Positions 34,100-43,500 of a stretch of 64,000 bases of DNA are shown piece after piece. A program made the translations under genes and the position numbers. The first letter of the stretch is position 1. The number at the start of each line of letters is the position of its first letter. Below the pieces are notes generated by a model. It was not told the DNA's origin, did not search any database, and saw nothing but the letters and a program-made list of their open reading frames with translations. The stretch is taken from NCBI GenBank assembly GCA_009777095.1, contig WRMN01000003.1, positions 62,001-126,000 on the forward strand, in the 5' to 3' direction. This DNA comes from Bacteroidales bacterium (GTDB lineage: Bacteria; Bacteroidota; Bacteroidia; Bacteroidales; UBA932).

Positions 34100-36523
34100 A
34101 TGAAAAAACGATTTTTATTACTAAGCTTACTGCTCTTCTGTCTATGTTATAATAATATAGAAGCTGCCCGCCGTAATACTGTCCGTCTGCAAGGGATCAT
34201 CATCGACAAAGCAAGTGCAACACCTTTGGAGTTCAGCACAATAAGCCTATCCGACAGTACCGACAAGGCCATAGCCGTAACTATAAGTAATGAACAAGGG
34301 AGGTTCAGTTTAGCAGCCGTAGCTGTCGGCGAATATACTTTGAAAGTATCCTATATTGGTTATACTGATATTACACAGCCGCTAAAACTAACAGAAGAAC
34401 AGGGGGAAATAGACCTTGGAGAGATAGCAATTGAAGCTGATGCCCAACAATTAGCAGCCGTAGTAGTGAGCAGTAAACGTCCAAGTATAGAACGCCAAAT
34501 TGATAAATTGGTGGTCAACATAGCCAACACCATAGGGGCCGATAACAGCACTGCCGCAGAGCTTTTAAAGAAAGCGCCGGGCGTGTCTATCGACCGCGAC
34601 GGCAATATAAGCCTGAACGGAAAAGCCGTGCAAGTATGGGTAGATAACCGCCCTACACATCTTAGCGGACAGGATTTGCTGGCGCTATTGAGCGCCACCG
34701 AAGGTTCAACCATCGACAAGATTGAGATTATCGACAATCCTTCAAGTAAATACGATGCTTCAGGTAGCGGTGGAATTATTAATATAAAAACAAAAAAGAA
34801 TTTTATGCACGGCTTTAACGGCAATGTCAGAAAAGGGTTTAGGCAATATATAGAAGATGTGTCGGGCTATTACTATGGCGCTAATGCGGCGATAAATCTC
34901 AATTACCGCAACGATTTAATCAGCACTTTCATTAACTACAGCATACGTAGGAATGAAGAATACTACAGCCTGTCGGAAAATGTTCAGTCCAACAACGGCT
35001 ACCGCCGTTACAGTGAGAGCTTAGGGAAAGATGATTACACGACTCAGAATATTAAAACAGGCATCGATTTTTTTATAAATAAAAAGAATACCATAGGTTT
35101 GATAGGGAATCTCAGTTTTCGCACAGAACAAGAAGGTGGTACAGGTACTGCGATTGTTAATGAGTCGGGCAAGCCGCAAGAAAGTTCGGAAACCATTGAT
35201 GATAATCCCAGTTCCTTTCTGAACGGTTCGCTAAACCTAAACTACACGCACCTGTTCGGCAATAATGATGACCATAACCTTACGGCCAATTTAGACTATA
35301 TTTATTATACTACCAATCCGAGGCAATACAGCCATACGGATTTTGACCATTCCGCGTCTAAAATATTTGACAACAACTCCGAGCAGAAGACCCAAGTGTT
35401 CTCGTCCAAGTTGGACTATGCTCGTCCGATTAATAAAGAAATGAAGATGGAAGCAGGAGGAAAAATCGGCTATTCTCATAACGACAGTGAGATCTTGCGC
35501 AACGACTATAAAAACGACATTTGGCAGAAAAACGATTCCCTTAGTAACGCTTTTGAATATGACGAAATGGTAAGCGCTTTGTATGTCAATTATGCTTGGC
35601 AAATCAATAAACAATGGAGCGCCAAAGCTGGGCTGCGCTGGGAAAATACCTATTCCAAAGGCAATTGGAAAACTTCCGACAGTATTACTACTCAAAATTA
35701 CAACGATTTTTTTCCAACCTTATTCGTGGGTTATACACCTCATGAAAAACATTCCTTCAGCCTCTCCTACACCCGCCGCTTGCAACGCCCTAACTACTGG
35801 CAACTCAATCCTTTCAAGCGTTATGTCGGCGTTTTTACTTATATTCAGGGAAATCCGGAATTATCGCCTTCCTACTCCGATAATATAAATTTTTCTTATA
35901 CGGCTTTTCAGGTGCTGAATGTGGGATTAAGTTTTAGCTATAATAAAGGAATGATTATACAAGTGCCTTTCTTCGACCTGCAAAGTGGGGAAAGTGGCTA
36001 TGTTCAGGGTAATTTCGGCCATAATTACTACTACGGTTTTTGGGCCTCGGTATCGGAACTGCCGCTTATCAAAGAAGTATGGAATTTAAGTTCCGGTATT
36101 AATGGAGGGTATTTAACAAATAACGACAACACTACTACTACTCACTCCATGCATGCCTTTCTATATCTCAACTCCTCCATACTATTCAGTAAAACATGGT
36201 CAATAGAAATTGAAGGGTGGGCGCAAAGTCCCGCTATTTGGGGGTATTACGATATGAAAGCCCAAGGAGCTGTTAGTATGGGCGTTAAAAAGAACTTTTG
36301 TAATAATCAAGGTTCCGTTTCTTTATACCTTGATGATATTTTTAAGACCCAGCACAGTTATGTAACCCTCTCGCGTGAGGGTACGGTCAGTTATGCCGAA
36401 AGCCGTTGGGCCAGTCGGGCGCTTCGCTTCTCTTTTTCATGGCGTTTCGGGAAGATGAGCAGTCCTGCTAAGCAACGAAATGTTGGCCAGCAGGAGGAAG
36501 CGGAACGGCTGGGAGGAAAATAA
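34100..36523 (+). CDS. Outer-membrane beta-barrel receptor (TonB-dependent receptor family)
   Basis: An 807-residue outer-membrane protein: signal peptide (1-21), carboxypeptidase-regulatory-like domain (about 27-110, LQGIIIDKASATPLEFSTIS), plug-like domain (about 120-230, with KKAPGVSIDRDGNI and IEIIDNPSSKYDASGSGGIINI), and a 14-to-22-strand barrel to the end. It belongs to the Bacteroidota family often called OMP_b-brl_3 and lacks a SusD partner nearby, so it is not part of a glycan locus. Ligand unknown. The terminal run KQRNVGQQEEAERLGGK extends beyond the last strand. Confidence 0.88.
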   Translation: MKKRFLLLSLLLFCLCYNNIEAARRNTVRLQGIIIDKASATPLEFSTISLSDSTDKAIAVTISNEQGRFSLAAVAVGEYTLKVSYIGYTDITQPLKLTEEQGEIDLGEIAIEADAQQLAAVVVSSKRPSIERQIDKLVVNIANTIGADNSTAAELLKKAPGVSIDRDGNISLNGKAVQVWVDNRPTHLSGQDLLALLSATEGSTIDKIEIIDNPSSKYDASGSGGIINIKTKKNFMHGFNGNVRKGFRQYIEDVSGYYYGANAAINLNYRNDLISTFINYSIRRNEEYYSLSENVQSNNGYRRYSESLGKDDYTTQNIKTGIDFFINKKNTIGLIGNLSFRTEQEGGTGTAIVNESGKPQESSETIDDNPSSFLNGSLNLNYTHLFGNNDDHNLTANLDYIYYTTNPRQYSHTDFDHSASKIFDNNSEQKTQVFSSKLDYARPINKEMKMEAGGKIGYSHNDSEILRNDYKNDIWQKNDSLSNAFEYDEMVSALYVNYAWQINKQWSAKAGLRWENTYSKGNWKTSDSITTQNYNDFFPTLFVGYTPHEKHSFSLSYTRRLQRPNYWQLNPFKRYVGVFTYIQGNPELSPSYSDNINFSYTAFQVLNVGLSFSYNKGMIIQVPFFDLQSGESGYVQGNFGHNYYYGFWASVSELPLIKEVWNLSSGINGGYLTNNDNTTTTHSMHAFLYLNSSILFSKTWSIEIEGWAQSPAIWGYYDMKAQGAVSMGVKKNFCNNQGSVSLYLDDIFKTQHSYVTLSREGTVSYAESRWASRALRFSFSWRFGKMSSPAKQRNVGQQEEAERLGGK

Positions 36524-36569
36524 GCGAGGGGTTTAAAGTTCAAGGTTATTCTACTTTAACTACTTTTTT

Positions 36570-36599
36570 TTGCTCTTTTCAAAAAAGATTGTATCTTTG
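36570..36599 (+). promoter_or_regulatory. Promoter of tRNA-Gln
   Basis: TTG at 36570-36572, a 19-base spacer and TATCTTTG at 36592-36599 give a near-perfect Bacteroidota promoter about 30 bases before the tRNA. Confidence 0.75.
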
Positions 36600-36629
36600 C
36601 ACCCGCAAAATAAGAATTGCAAAATAAAT

Positions 36630-36700
36630 TGACCTATGGTGTAATGGTAGCACTACAGATTTTGGTTCTGTCTGTCTAGGTTCGAATCCTGGTAGGTCAA
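36630..36700 (+). tRNA. tRNA-Gln (anticodon TTG)
   Basis: A complete 71-base cloverleaf. The acceptor stem TGACCTA pairs with TAGGTCA, and the anticodon stem ACAGA pairs with TCTGT around the loop TTTTGGT, which gives anticodon TTG. The T arm is GGTTCGAATCC-type with TTCGAAT. No CCA is encoded; the gene is followed by A and then CAAAAAACGC. The same 3' end recurs at 38164-38186. Confidence 0.96.
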
Positions 36701-36704
36701 CAAA
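36680..36704 (+). repeat. Putative attachment core, left copy (3' end of tRNA-Gln)
   Basis: GTTCGAATCC...TAGGTCAACAAA at the 3' end of the tRNA gene. Its last 12 bases, TAGGTCAACAAA, recur exactly at 38175-38186, and the T-arm half recurs imperfectly just before that copy. This is the arrangement left by site-specific integration into a tRNA gene. Confidence 0.6.
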
Positions 36705-36713
36705 AAACGCATT

Positions 36714-36742
36714 AAAAAAACCCGCACGACTCAGTATGCGGG
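36714..36742 (-). terminator. Rho-independent terminator for the DUF5053 gene
   Basis: CCCGCA (36721-36726) and TGCGGG (36737-36742) form a GC-rich stem. On the reverse strand the stem is followed by TTTTTTTAAT, making a strong terminator for the reverse-strand DUF5053 transcript. Confidence 0.8.
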
Positions 36743-36780
36743 GCAGTGTAATAATAAAACACAATAAATGTGCTTATCCC

Positions 36781-37041
36781 TTAAACATCTATAGCCTGTG
36801 CTGCATTGCGAACACGCTCAGAAAAATCAAAAAGCGCATTTCTCAATTGCGTTTTCTCAGCCAATGTAAAACTTCCCTCACCGCCGTTTCCATCTACTCC
36901 GCGCAGTTTATTATAAAGCCAACTGGGAGACTTGTCGGAAAAGTAGCGCTGAGATATTTTAGACCACGTAATATCTAATACGACATCTTCTATTAGATAC
37001 ATCATGCTCGTCTTTTTTAGTGTTTTTACTTGTGTTTCCAT
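36781..37041 (-). CDS. DUF5053-type small protein
   Basis: An 86-residue protein with the pattern ISQRYFSDKSPSWLYNKLRG, then FTLAEKTQLRNALFDFSERV, which I recognise as the DUF5053 family. These are small, probably DNA- or RNA-associated proteins found mostly on phages, plasmids and integrated elements of Bacteroidales; their function is unknown. It is followed by a strong terminator and preceded by a 48-residue protein gene with a promoter. Its presence in a stretch flanked by copies of the tRNA-Gln 3' end supports a mobile origin. Confidence 0.75.
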   Translation of the reverse strand: METQVKTLKKTSMMYLIEDVVLDITWSKISQRYFSDKSPSWLYNKLRGVDGNGGEGSFTLAEKTQLRNALFDFSERVRNAAQAIDV

Positions 37042-37096
37042 ATTTTCTTATGTTTTTGTTTAAACAAGCCCCACCAACTTTGGGCGGCTTCTGTTT

Positions 37097-37243
37097 TTAA
37101 TTTTCTTTGATTAGTAGTTGCTCGAACAGGTCTCTGACGTATAGCTCAAGGTCTAAGAAACGTCTGCCTTTTAGCAGTTGGATAATTCTGATACTCTCTA
37201 TCAGTTCTTTTTCCTTTTCCGTTAGTTTAATTCTCTTTTTCAT
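37097..37243 (-). CDS. Small basic protein (48 residues) in the tRNA-Gln islet
   Basis: The frame starts ATG at 37243, a fitting distance from TACCTTTG (37261-37268), and encodes MKKRIKLTEKEKELIESIRI followed by IQLLKGRRFLDLELYVRDLF and a short end. It is highly charged and helical, with no motif I know. The DUF5053 gene lies 55 bases downstream and shares the terminator, so the two form a small operon. Confidence 0.6.
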   Translation of the reverse strand: MKKRIKLTEKEKELIESIRIIQLLKGRRFLDLELYVRDLFEQLLIKEN

Positions 37244-37260
37244 TGTTATTTATTACTGCA

Positions 37261-37291
37261 CAAAGGTACTATAAATTTTTATAGTATGCAA
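37261..37291 (-). promoter_or_regulatory. Promoter of the islet operon
   Basis: CAAAGGTA (37261-37268) is TACCTTTG on the reverse strand. CAA at 37289-37291 provides the -33 TTG with 20 bases between. It drives the 48-residue and DUF5053 genes. Confidence 0.65.
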
Positions 37292-37341
37292 ATACTTTCG
37301 CTAAAAGTTATCCACAATTTGAAAAATAGTTTGAATCGCCG

Positions 37342-38148
37342 ATGGCGGAATATCAACGCAATCTCTTGAAAAACAATAGGTTTTTTATTTTTAGTACGAA
37401 AAAAGGAATATGTTGTTATGCACAAACACATAGTGATTTTCAAGCCGATTTCGCGCAATTTCGATTTAAGCTGCCAAGCGGCAAAATAGTAATTATGTCA
37501 CAGGATTTTATACTGCAAAATTATACTTCCGATTACATAAGCAACAGTTATATCTACAGTGACAACGTCCAAGTATTCATAGACAAAAACGGGAAAATGT
37601 ATATTTTCACTATGTTTAAAAATGCCGATAATAATCATTTTTCTTTTGCTATTTTACGTATAGATTTGGGAGATAATCAATTACAATATACAAAAGTAGT
37701 CGAAAAAGAGGTACCGAATACGATAGTGCATAGTCCAGTTGTTGGAGAATTGTTGGTTAATCCCAAAAGAGGCGTTGTTATGTGCGGGTTTTATGACTCT
37801 TACGATAATATAGTAGGAATTCTTGAATTTGATGGAAGCAATATTCAATATATTTTTACGGAAAACGATTTTCGTTTTATCACCAATTTTACCTCTAATT
37901 ATTTGATAAATACATACAATAGCCGAGCACTGAATTTGAATAATTACCAAGAAACAAATATTCAAACCGACTCTCGATACGATGTAAGAGAATACAGTTT
38001 TTCGAGATATAGCGATTACTATAGTTGCAAGGCTCTCGAATATGAAACGGGCAGAATTGGTATTATCGAATGTTCCGTTACAGGTGGTATCTTGGGCTTC
38101 ACACCAATTGACGATGGCGAAAATATTACGTTAAGCAGGATTAATTAA
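37342..38148 (+). CDS. Unrecognised 268-residue protein of the islet
   Basis: An AT-rich gene for a beta-rich, aromatic and asparagine-rich protein. There is no signal peptide or membrane segment, and no family was recognised. An in-frame TAG just upstream (37327) sets the earliest start at the ATG at 37342. No TAnnTTTG box is placed well before it. Base use is more AT-rich than the flanking pbpC and TonB receptor genes, which agrees with acquisition. It ends 15 bases before the right copy of the tRNA end. Confidence 0.6.
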   Translation: MAEYQRNLLKNNRFFIFSTKKGICCYAQTHSDFQADFAQFRFKLPSGKIVIMSQDFILQNYTSDYISNSYIYSDNVQVFIDKNGKMYIFTMFKNADNNHFSFAILRIDLGDNQLQYTKVVEKEVPNTIVHSPVVGELLVNPKRGVVMCGFYDSYDNIVGILEFDGSNIQYIFTENDFRFITNFTSNYLINTYNSRALNLNNYQETNIQTDSRYDVREYSFSRYSDYYSCKALEYETGRIGIIECSVTGGILGFTPIDDGENITLSRIN

Positions 38149-38163
38149 AGCGGAGTATCAACC

Positions 38164-38186
38164 GTTTGAACCGATAGGTCAACAAA
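38164..38186 (+). repeat. Putative attachment core, right copy
   Basis: GTTTGAACCGATAGGTCAAC followed by AAA mimics the 3' half of tRNA-Gln (36680-36704) with an exact 12-base match at its end. It stops one base before the pbpC stop codon. The two copies bound about 1.48 kb. Confidence 0.6.
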
Positions 38187-40592
38187 TCACTCCTCCACCG
38201 TAAAATGTCCGGTAATGCTGTTGCCCTCATCGTCAACTAAGGTAAGGACGTGGCGGCCGGGGGAAGGAATTAACGGAAGTTGATGTTGGCTGGTAGTGCT
38301 GCCGATATACGCCTTGTCTAAGTGCCAATAAATCGTTGCAGCCGCCCGCCGATGCACTGCCTGCAAAATCATTCGGCCTATCGAACCGTCTAACTGCTTG
38401 GTCAGCACAATGCGGAAACCATTCTGCGGATACAGCAATTCCATGCTCCGCTGTGCAGCCGACTGCAAGCAGTCGGGGTGTACCGACGGCAGCTGCCTGT
38501 AGGAGTGACGCTTCGTTTTATAAAAATACTCCTGCGCAGGCGGCAGCACAAACCACGACTGAACAGTCATCATGTAAGGGTCTTCGCACTCGCTGGTTAC
38601 CCTGTACTTGCCTGTACGGTCTAAATGCACCTGAATATGATAGGGGCAGGGACGGCTTTCCAAGGCGGTATTCAGAATCCACGCCGTATCCGCATCGGCG
38701 CACAGGGAAGTTGCGCGGTGTCCGCTTTGGCGGCACAGCAACACTTGGGTCATCTCGTCGTAAGGCTGTCGGAACCAGCCTGTGGGCGGCAGTAAATTAA
38801 AGAGGTCGAAAAGCACAGGCGCGGCGGCAGTTACACCTGTGAGCATGGGACGTCCCTCTCCTGAGGCATTGCCTACCCATACGCCCACCGTGTAGTTCGG
38901 CGTAGTTCCTACAGCCCAGGCATCGCGGTTGCCGTAGCTGGTGCCTGTTTTCCAAGCCACCTTGCGCGATGAGGGGAAACGCCGCCACTCCTCCTCGCCC
39001 TCCGGACGGTTGACCTCTGCTAAAGCGTTCAATACCTGCCAGCAGGCCGCAGCGCTTAGCGCTGCATCGGAGGTGGGTTTATAATCAACAGGCAGCCATG
39101 AGGAGGTATCTTTCAAATTAATAACAGGCATTTGCCAATCCGAGACGCTGTACTGCCCGCTACGTGAAGCAAAGCGGTTGACCGTGCGCGCCATAGCGGC
39201 ATAAGCATTCGTTACGTCCCAAAGCGTAACCTCCGCTCCGCCCAGTATCAACGACAAGCCATAGTGCGAAGGCTCATATATAATGGTCGAAAAGCCCATC
39301 TTCCGCAGTAAAACATGAAAACGTTCTACGGTATAGTCCTGCAACAACAACACCGCAGGAATATTCAGCGAGCGCGCCAGCGCGGCATGTGCTTCTACTG
39401 CGCCGTCGTATGTTTTGCTGTAATTCTGCGGCACAAAGCCGTTAATGTAGGTAGGGACGTCAGACAAGAGCATGGACGGCAAGAGCGTACCCTCGTCGAG
39501 CATAGCCGCATAGAGGAAAGGCTTAATAATGCTGCCGGTACTTCGGGGCGCCGCGATGACGTCAACCTTTTCGCCTTGCTCGTTATTGGCGCGGTCGGTA
39601 ACATTTCCCACGTAGGCCAAGACCCTGCCCGTTTCGTTTTCCAAGATAACAGCAGCCACATTGTTTACCTTGTTCCCGCTCTGATGCAAGGCATGGCGGT
39701 TGACAACTTCCACCGCTCTCTGTTGCAAATGGTAACGAATGGTAGTAATGATTTCTTCGCCTCTATTGGTTTGCGCCAAGCGTTCCAAGAGGTGCGGCGC
39801 ATCGGCGGGCAAAGGCAGGGGTTTGTCGGGCAGTGGTTCTTCGCAGTATAGCGGCAGGTCGTCGGCGCTGAAGTAACCTTTGGCAGATAGCTTTTGCAGC
39901 AGGGCGTTCCGTTTGTTGAGCAGCTGTTCGCGGTTGCGCCCAGGGTGAATCAGCGAGGGCGTATTCGGCAGCACCGCCAGCATGGCCGCCTCCGCCCAGG
40001 ATAAATCAGCGGCTGCACGGCCAAAATAACGCCACGCCGCGGCGTCAATGCCCACCACATTGCCCCCGAAAGGCGCATGACGGGCATACAAGGCTAAAAT
40101 TTCTTTTTTTGAATAACGAAACTCTAAACGTAGTGCCAGAACAGCCTCTATCATCTTCTCAAAAACAGTGCGCGACTTGCCTTTACGCATCAGGCGCACG
40201 GTTTGCATGGAGATAGTGCTACCGCCTTCCACTATCTTTCCCTTTTGGACATTCTTCCACAAAGCGCGGCCAACAGCTATAGGGTCAATTCCGAGGTGAT
40301 AATAAAAACGTCTATCTTCAAAAGCTACCAACGCTTTGGCATATTTATCGGGCAGCGTACCGAAAGCGGGAAAACGCCACTGTCCGTCTGCGGCGATTTT
40401 AGCGCCCAATAAATAGCCGTCGGCGCTTTCTATCACCGTTGAAGCAGGCTCCTCATCAAAGGAAGATGGCAATAGCAGGAAACCCGCAAAGAGCAGCACT
40501 CCTGCTATTATCCATCGCTTTTGCCGCTTCGACAAGCGTTTAGTAAACTTCCACCGATTGACCTGTAGTATTGGCATAGATGGTATTGTCAT
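38187..40592 (-). CDS. pbpC: Penicillin-binding protein 1C
   Basis: An 801-residue bifunctional peptidoglycan synthase. It has an N-terminal membrane anchor (about 28-42), a glycosyltransferase-51 domain with EDRRFYYHLGIDPIAVGRAL and GGSTISMQTVRL, a transpeptidase domain with the active serine in RSTGSIIKP and the KTGTSYGNRDAW box, and a PBP1C-type C-terminal domain with Cys-rich sites. The first 53 bases overlap the end of the alpha-2-macroglobulin gene upstream, a pairing found in many bacteria. The pair is thought to repair the wall and guard against proteases. Confidence 0.95.
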   Translation of the reverse strand: MTIPSMPILQVNRWKFTKRLSKRQKRWIIAGVLLFAGFLLLPSSFDEEPASTVIESADGYLLGAKIAADGQWRFPAFGTLPDKYAKALVAFEDRRFYYHLGIDPIAVGRALWKNVQKGKIVEGGSTISMQTVRLMRKGKSRTVFEKMIEAVLALRLEFRYSKKEILALYARHAPFGGNVVGIDAAAWRYFGRAAADLSWAEAAMLAVLPNTPSLIHPGRNREQLLNKRNALLQKLSAKGYFSADDLPLYCEEPLPDKPLPLPADAPHLLERLAQTNRGEEIITTIRYHLQQRAVEVVNRHALHQSGNKVNNVAAVILENETGRVLAYVGNVTDRANNEQGEKVDVIAAPRSTGSIIKPFLYAAMLDEGTLLPSMLLSDVPTYINGFVPQNYSKTYDGAVEAHAALARSLNIPAVLLLQDYTVERFHVLLRKMGFSTIIYEPSHYGLSLILGGAEVTLWDVTNAYAAMARTVNRFASRSGQYSVSDWQMPVINLKDTSSWLPVDYKPTSDAALSAAACWQVLNALAEVNRPEGEEEWRRFPSSRKVAWKTGTSYGNRDAWAVGTTPNYTVGVWVGNASGEGRPMLTGVTAAAPVLFDLFNLLPPTGWFRQPYDEMTQVLLCRQSGHRATSLCADADTAWILNTALESRPCPYHIQVHLDRTGKYRVTSECEDPYMMTVQSWFVLPPAQEYFYKTKRHSYRQLPSVHPDCLQSAAQRSMELLYPQNGFRIVLTKQLDGSIGRMILQAVHRRAAATIYWHLDKAYIGSTTSQHQLPLIPSPGRHVLTLVDDEGNSITGHFTVEE

Positions 40593-43500
40593 ACATAGCC
40601 TCGCAAGCCACGGCAGGTAGATAAAATTTACCGATATAAGCAGCGCGTAATTTCACTTTCACGGTCAAAGAATTGCCTCTCCGCAGGTCGAAGTACGAGA
40701 ACACGCGGTCATCTCGAATATCGCGGTAAGTTACGCCGTCGTTGCGGTCTTCATCTTCGAGGCGGTTTTCGGTAATTTCCCAACCTGAGGGGAAAATCTG
40801 GGTCAGCGCTAAGTTACTGTAGTGGCCGCGTTGTCCCGGATTGGATATTCTTACTTCGGCATAAAAGTCTGTACCCTGCGGCAAGCGGCTTACATCAATA
40901 CTGCGTTCGTTATTATCCATATAGCGAACCGTCAATTTCAGGTCTTTTTCGGAAGCGACTTCTTCGCCTTGAATCGGAACGCCTTTAGCCGTCAGGCGTA
41001 CAAAGAGGGTTGCTTCGGCCTTATTGTCGAACTTCAGGTTCACCGTACCTTCCCTGCTGCCCAAATCAATATTCCACACCGATTTTTTACTGCTTACCGT
41101 CTCTGTTTTGCCATTGCCCACCGTATAGGCAAAACTTAATCCCGAAGTTTCGCTAAGAGCAAATTTCGATATGCCCATCAAACAATAGGCTGTAGTTTGC
41201 GTCCCCAGCCAGTAATCGCTGCTCAAGGCTTTGGATATGCGTTGCGCTATTATGAAGGCTTTTTCTTTCAGCCCCAATAAAGTAAGAATATCCAAGGTAA
41301 TAGCATCATCGCGGTCGGGCGAACCGTAGGTATTGGAAGATCCATTATAACTGCTTTTAGTTTCTACCGACAAGTCTTCAATAATTTTCTTTCCCGCCTC
41401 GGGCTGACCTGCTAAGGCATAAGCGCCCGCCAGCATCCACTTGGCCTGTATCGACAAATCGCTGCGTTCTTTCAGTCGGTTCATGGCGCCTAATTCCTGT
41501 TTTTTGGCTAAAGCCAACACATACAAACGGTAGGCCTGCACTAAGTCATTCTGGTTATATCCGTAGCGGTTATCATCGGTAGAGGCGCTCCAGTTGCGGG
41601 CGGCTTTCTGCTGATAGCTAATCCAGTTGTCTTTCATATTGCCTGGAATCTTGTAGCCCTTGCGTTCGGCTTCCATCAGGAAATGCCCTGCATAGTTGTT
41701 GGTCCACTCGCAGCCGTAGCCTGTGCCGCCCGGCCAGTAGCTGAAGCTGCCGTCTGATTTAACGAAGTAGGTAAGGCGTTTCAGCGCCGCTTCAACATTC
41801 TTCTTCATCAGTTCCTTCATACTGTTGGGCATGTCCACCACATCGCCCAAATACAACTGCGGGAACACCGACGAGGTGGTTTGTTCCAAGCAGCCGTGCG
41901 GGTAAGCTATCAAGTATTGTAAGCGGGTGCCTAAGTTTATCGGCGGAATGCTCGATACTTCCAACTGCATGGTATTAGTGCCTTCCATGCCCGGCGTTTT
42001 CAGCGCAAAGGAGGTCGATTGATTAGCGGATACAATCTTTTCATCGGAAACAATTACAGGCGGATTGGCAGCCCGCACATCTATTTCTATAGTATTTTCA
42101 GCGCGTTCGCTGCCCGATGTAGCTATTATTTTCACACGTGCAATACCTAATTTATTTTTCACCTTGAGTTTGAACCTCACCATTTCGTCTCCTGTTTCTT
42201 TAAAAGTAAGATTACGGTTAGTGCCGTCTAAAGGCTCGAACATATCATCGAGTTTCAGTTCTATTTTTACGTCTTTCACCTGTTTTTCCATAGCAAAAAT
42301 GGTCGCAGGGAGGGTTACTTCTTCTCCCGGACCCAACACGCGCGGCAAGGTAGCCTGCACCATCAGGGGACTGCGCACCGGAACGGTCTTTTCGCTATTT
42401 CCGTAAGCCTGTCCGTTACCGCCTACCAACATCACGCGAACAGAGCCTACATAGTTGTTGATAGTGAAATTATGACTGTTGGTTTTACCGCCTTTCAGGG
42501 TAAAGGGGCCTGCAAATTTCACCACAGGTTTAAAGCGGTTGGCCTTTTCGCCGCCTTTCTTTCCGTCCATTTCATCGCCGCCGCCTATGGCAAATAACTG
42601 TTCGATTTTTCCACCGTAAGCGCCCAGTACATAATTGTATAAATCCCAAGTACGCACGCCCAGCGCCTCGCGTTGGAAGAAATGTTCCCACAGGTCGGGC
42701 GTTTTGAAGCGGGTAAGGTCAAGAAGGCCTTCGTCCACAATAGCTAAGGTGTAGGTCATATCCTTGCCTTTGCTTTCTTTCACTTTCACGGTGAATGACT
42801 GCTCGGGACGAAATACGTCTGGGGCGTTAATTTCCGGCGCTAAACGGGTAGCAGGGTCTTCCACCATCAAAGGAATCACGCCGTATAAACGCATCGGAAG
42901 GTCGTTTTTGGTTTGTCGGTGAGGTTGTATTAAGGCGATATAGATATAAGCGTTAGGCGTCATTTCGGCAGTAGCGGTCAATTCCACCTTGGTTTCATCG
43001 CCCTTGCAATCCATGCGGGTAGATGAAAGTACGCGGGAACCGTTTTCCACTGTTACCAACAGTTTGGCTCCGGCGGTTGACGGCACTGTAACCGTTACCT
43101 TTTCGCCTACGTTATATTTGTCTTTATCGGTACGGAAGGAAAGTACGGAAACGCCTGCGCTGCTGTTATCGTCGCCGCGGCCGTAGCCCCACCAGTCGAT
43201 ATACATCTTTTGCACGGTACTGTGTCCGCTCTGCGGGTCGGTTACTTTCACCAAGAAAAGTCCCCAATCGGGATAGGTCAATTTGTAACTCACCGAGCCT
43301 ATGCCGTTGGCATTGGTAGTTATCTTAGTGGAATATACTTCGTTATCATAAATCCTGTAAGCATAATCGGCCAGACTGCCGTCGGACGAAAACCACCACC
43401 ACGACCATTCGGAGCGGTAAATCGAAACATCTAAGGCACGTTTCAGCGGCTTGCCGTCAGCGTCTAAGGTTACCACTTCAAACAACTGGTCTTTACCAGT

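Noticed and set aside
34100-36523. SusC of a polysaccharide utilisation locus
   Set aside because: No SusD-like gene, glycosidase or regulator is near, and the barrel belongs to another family.
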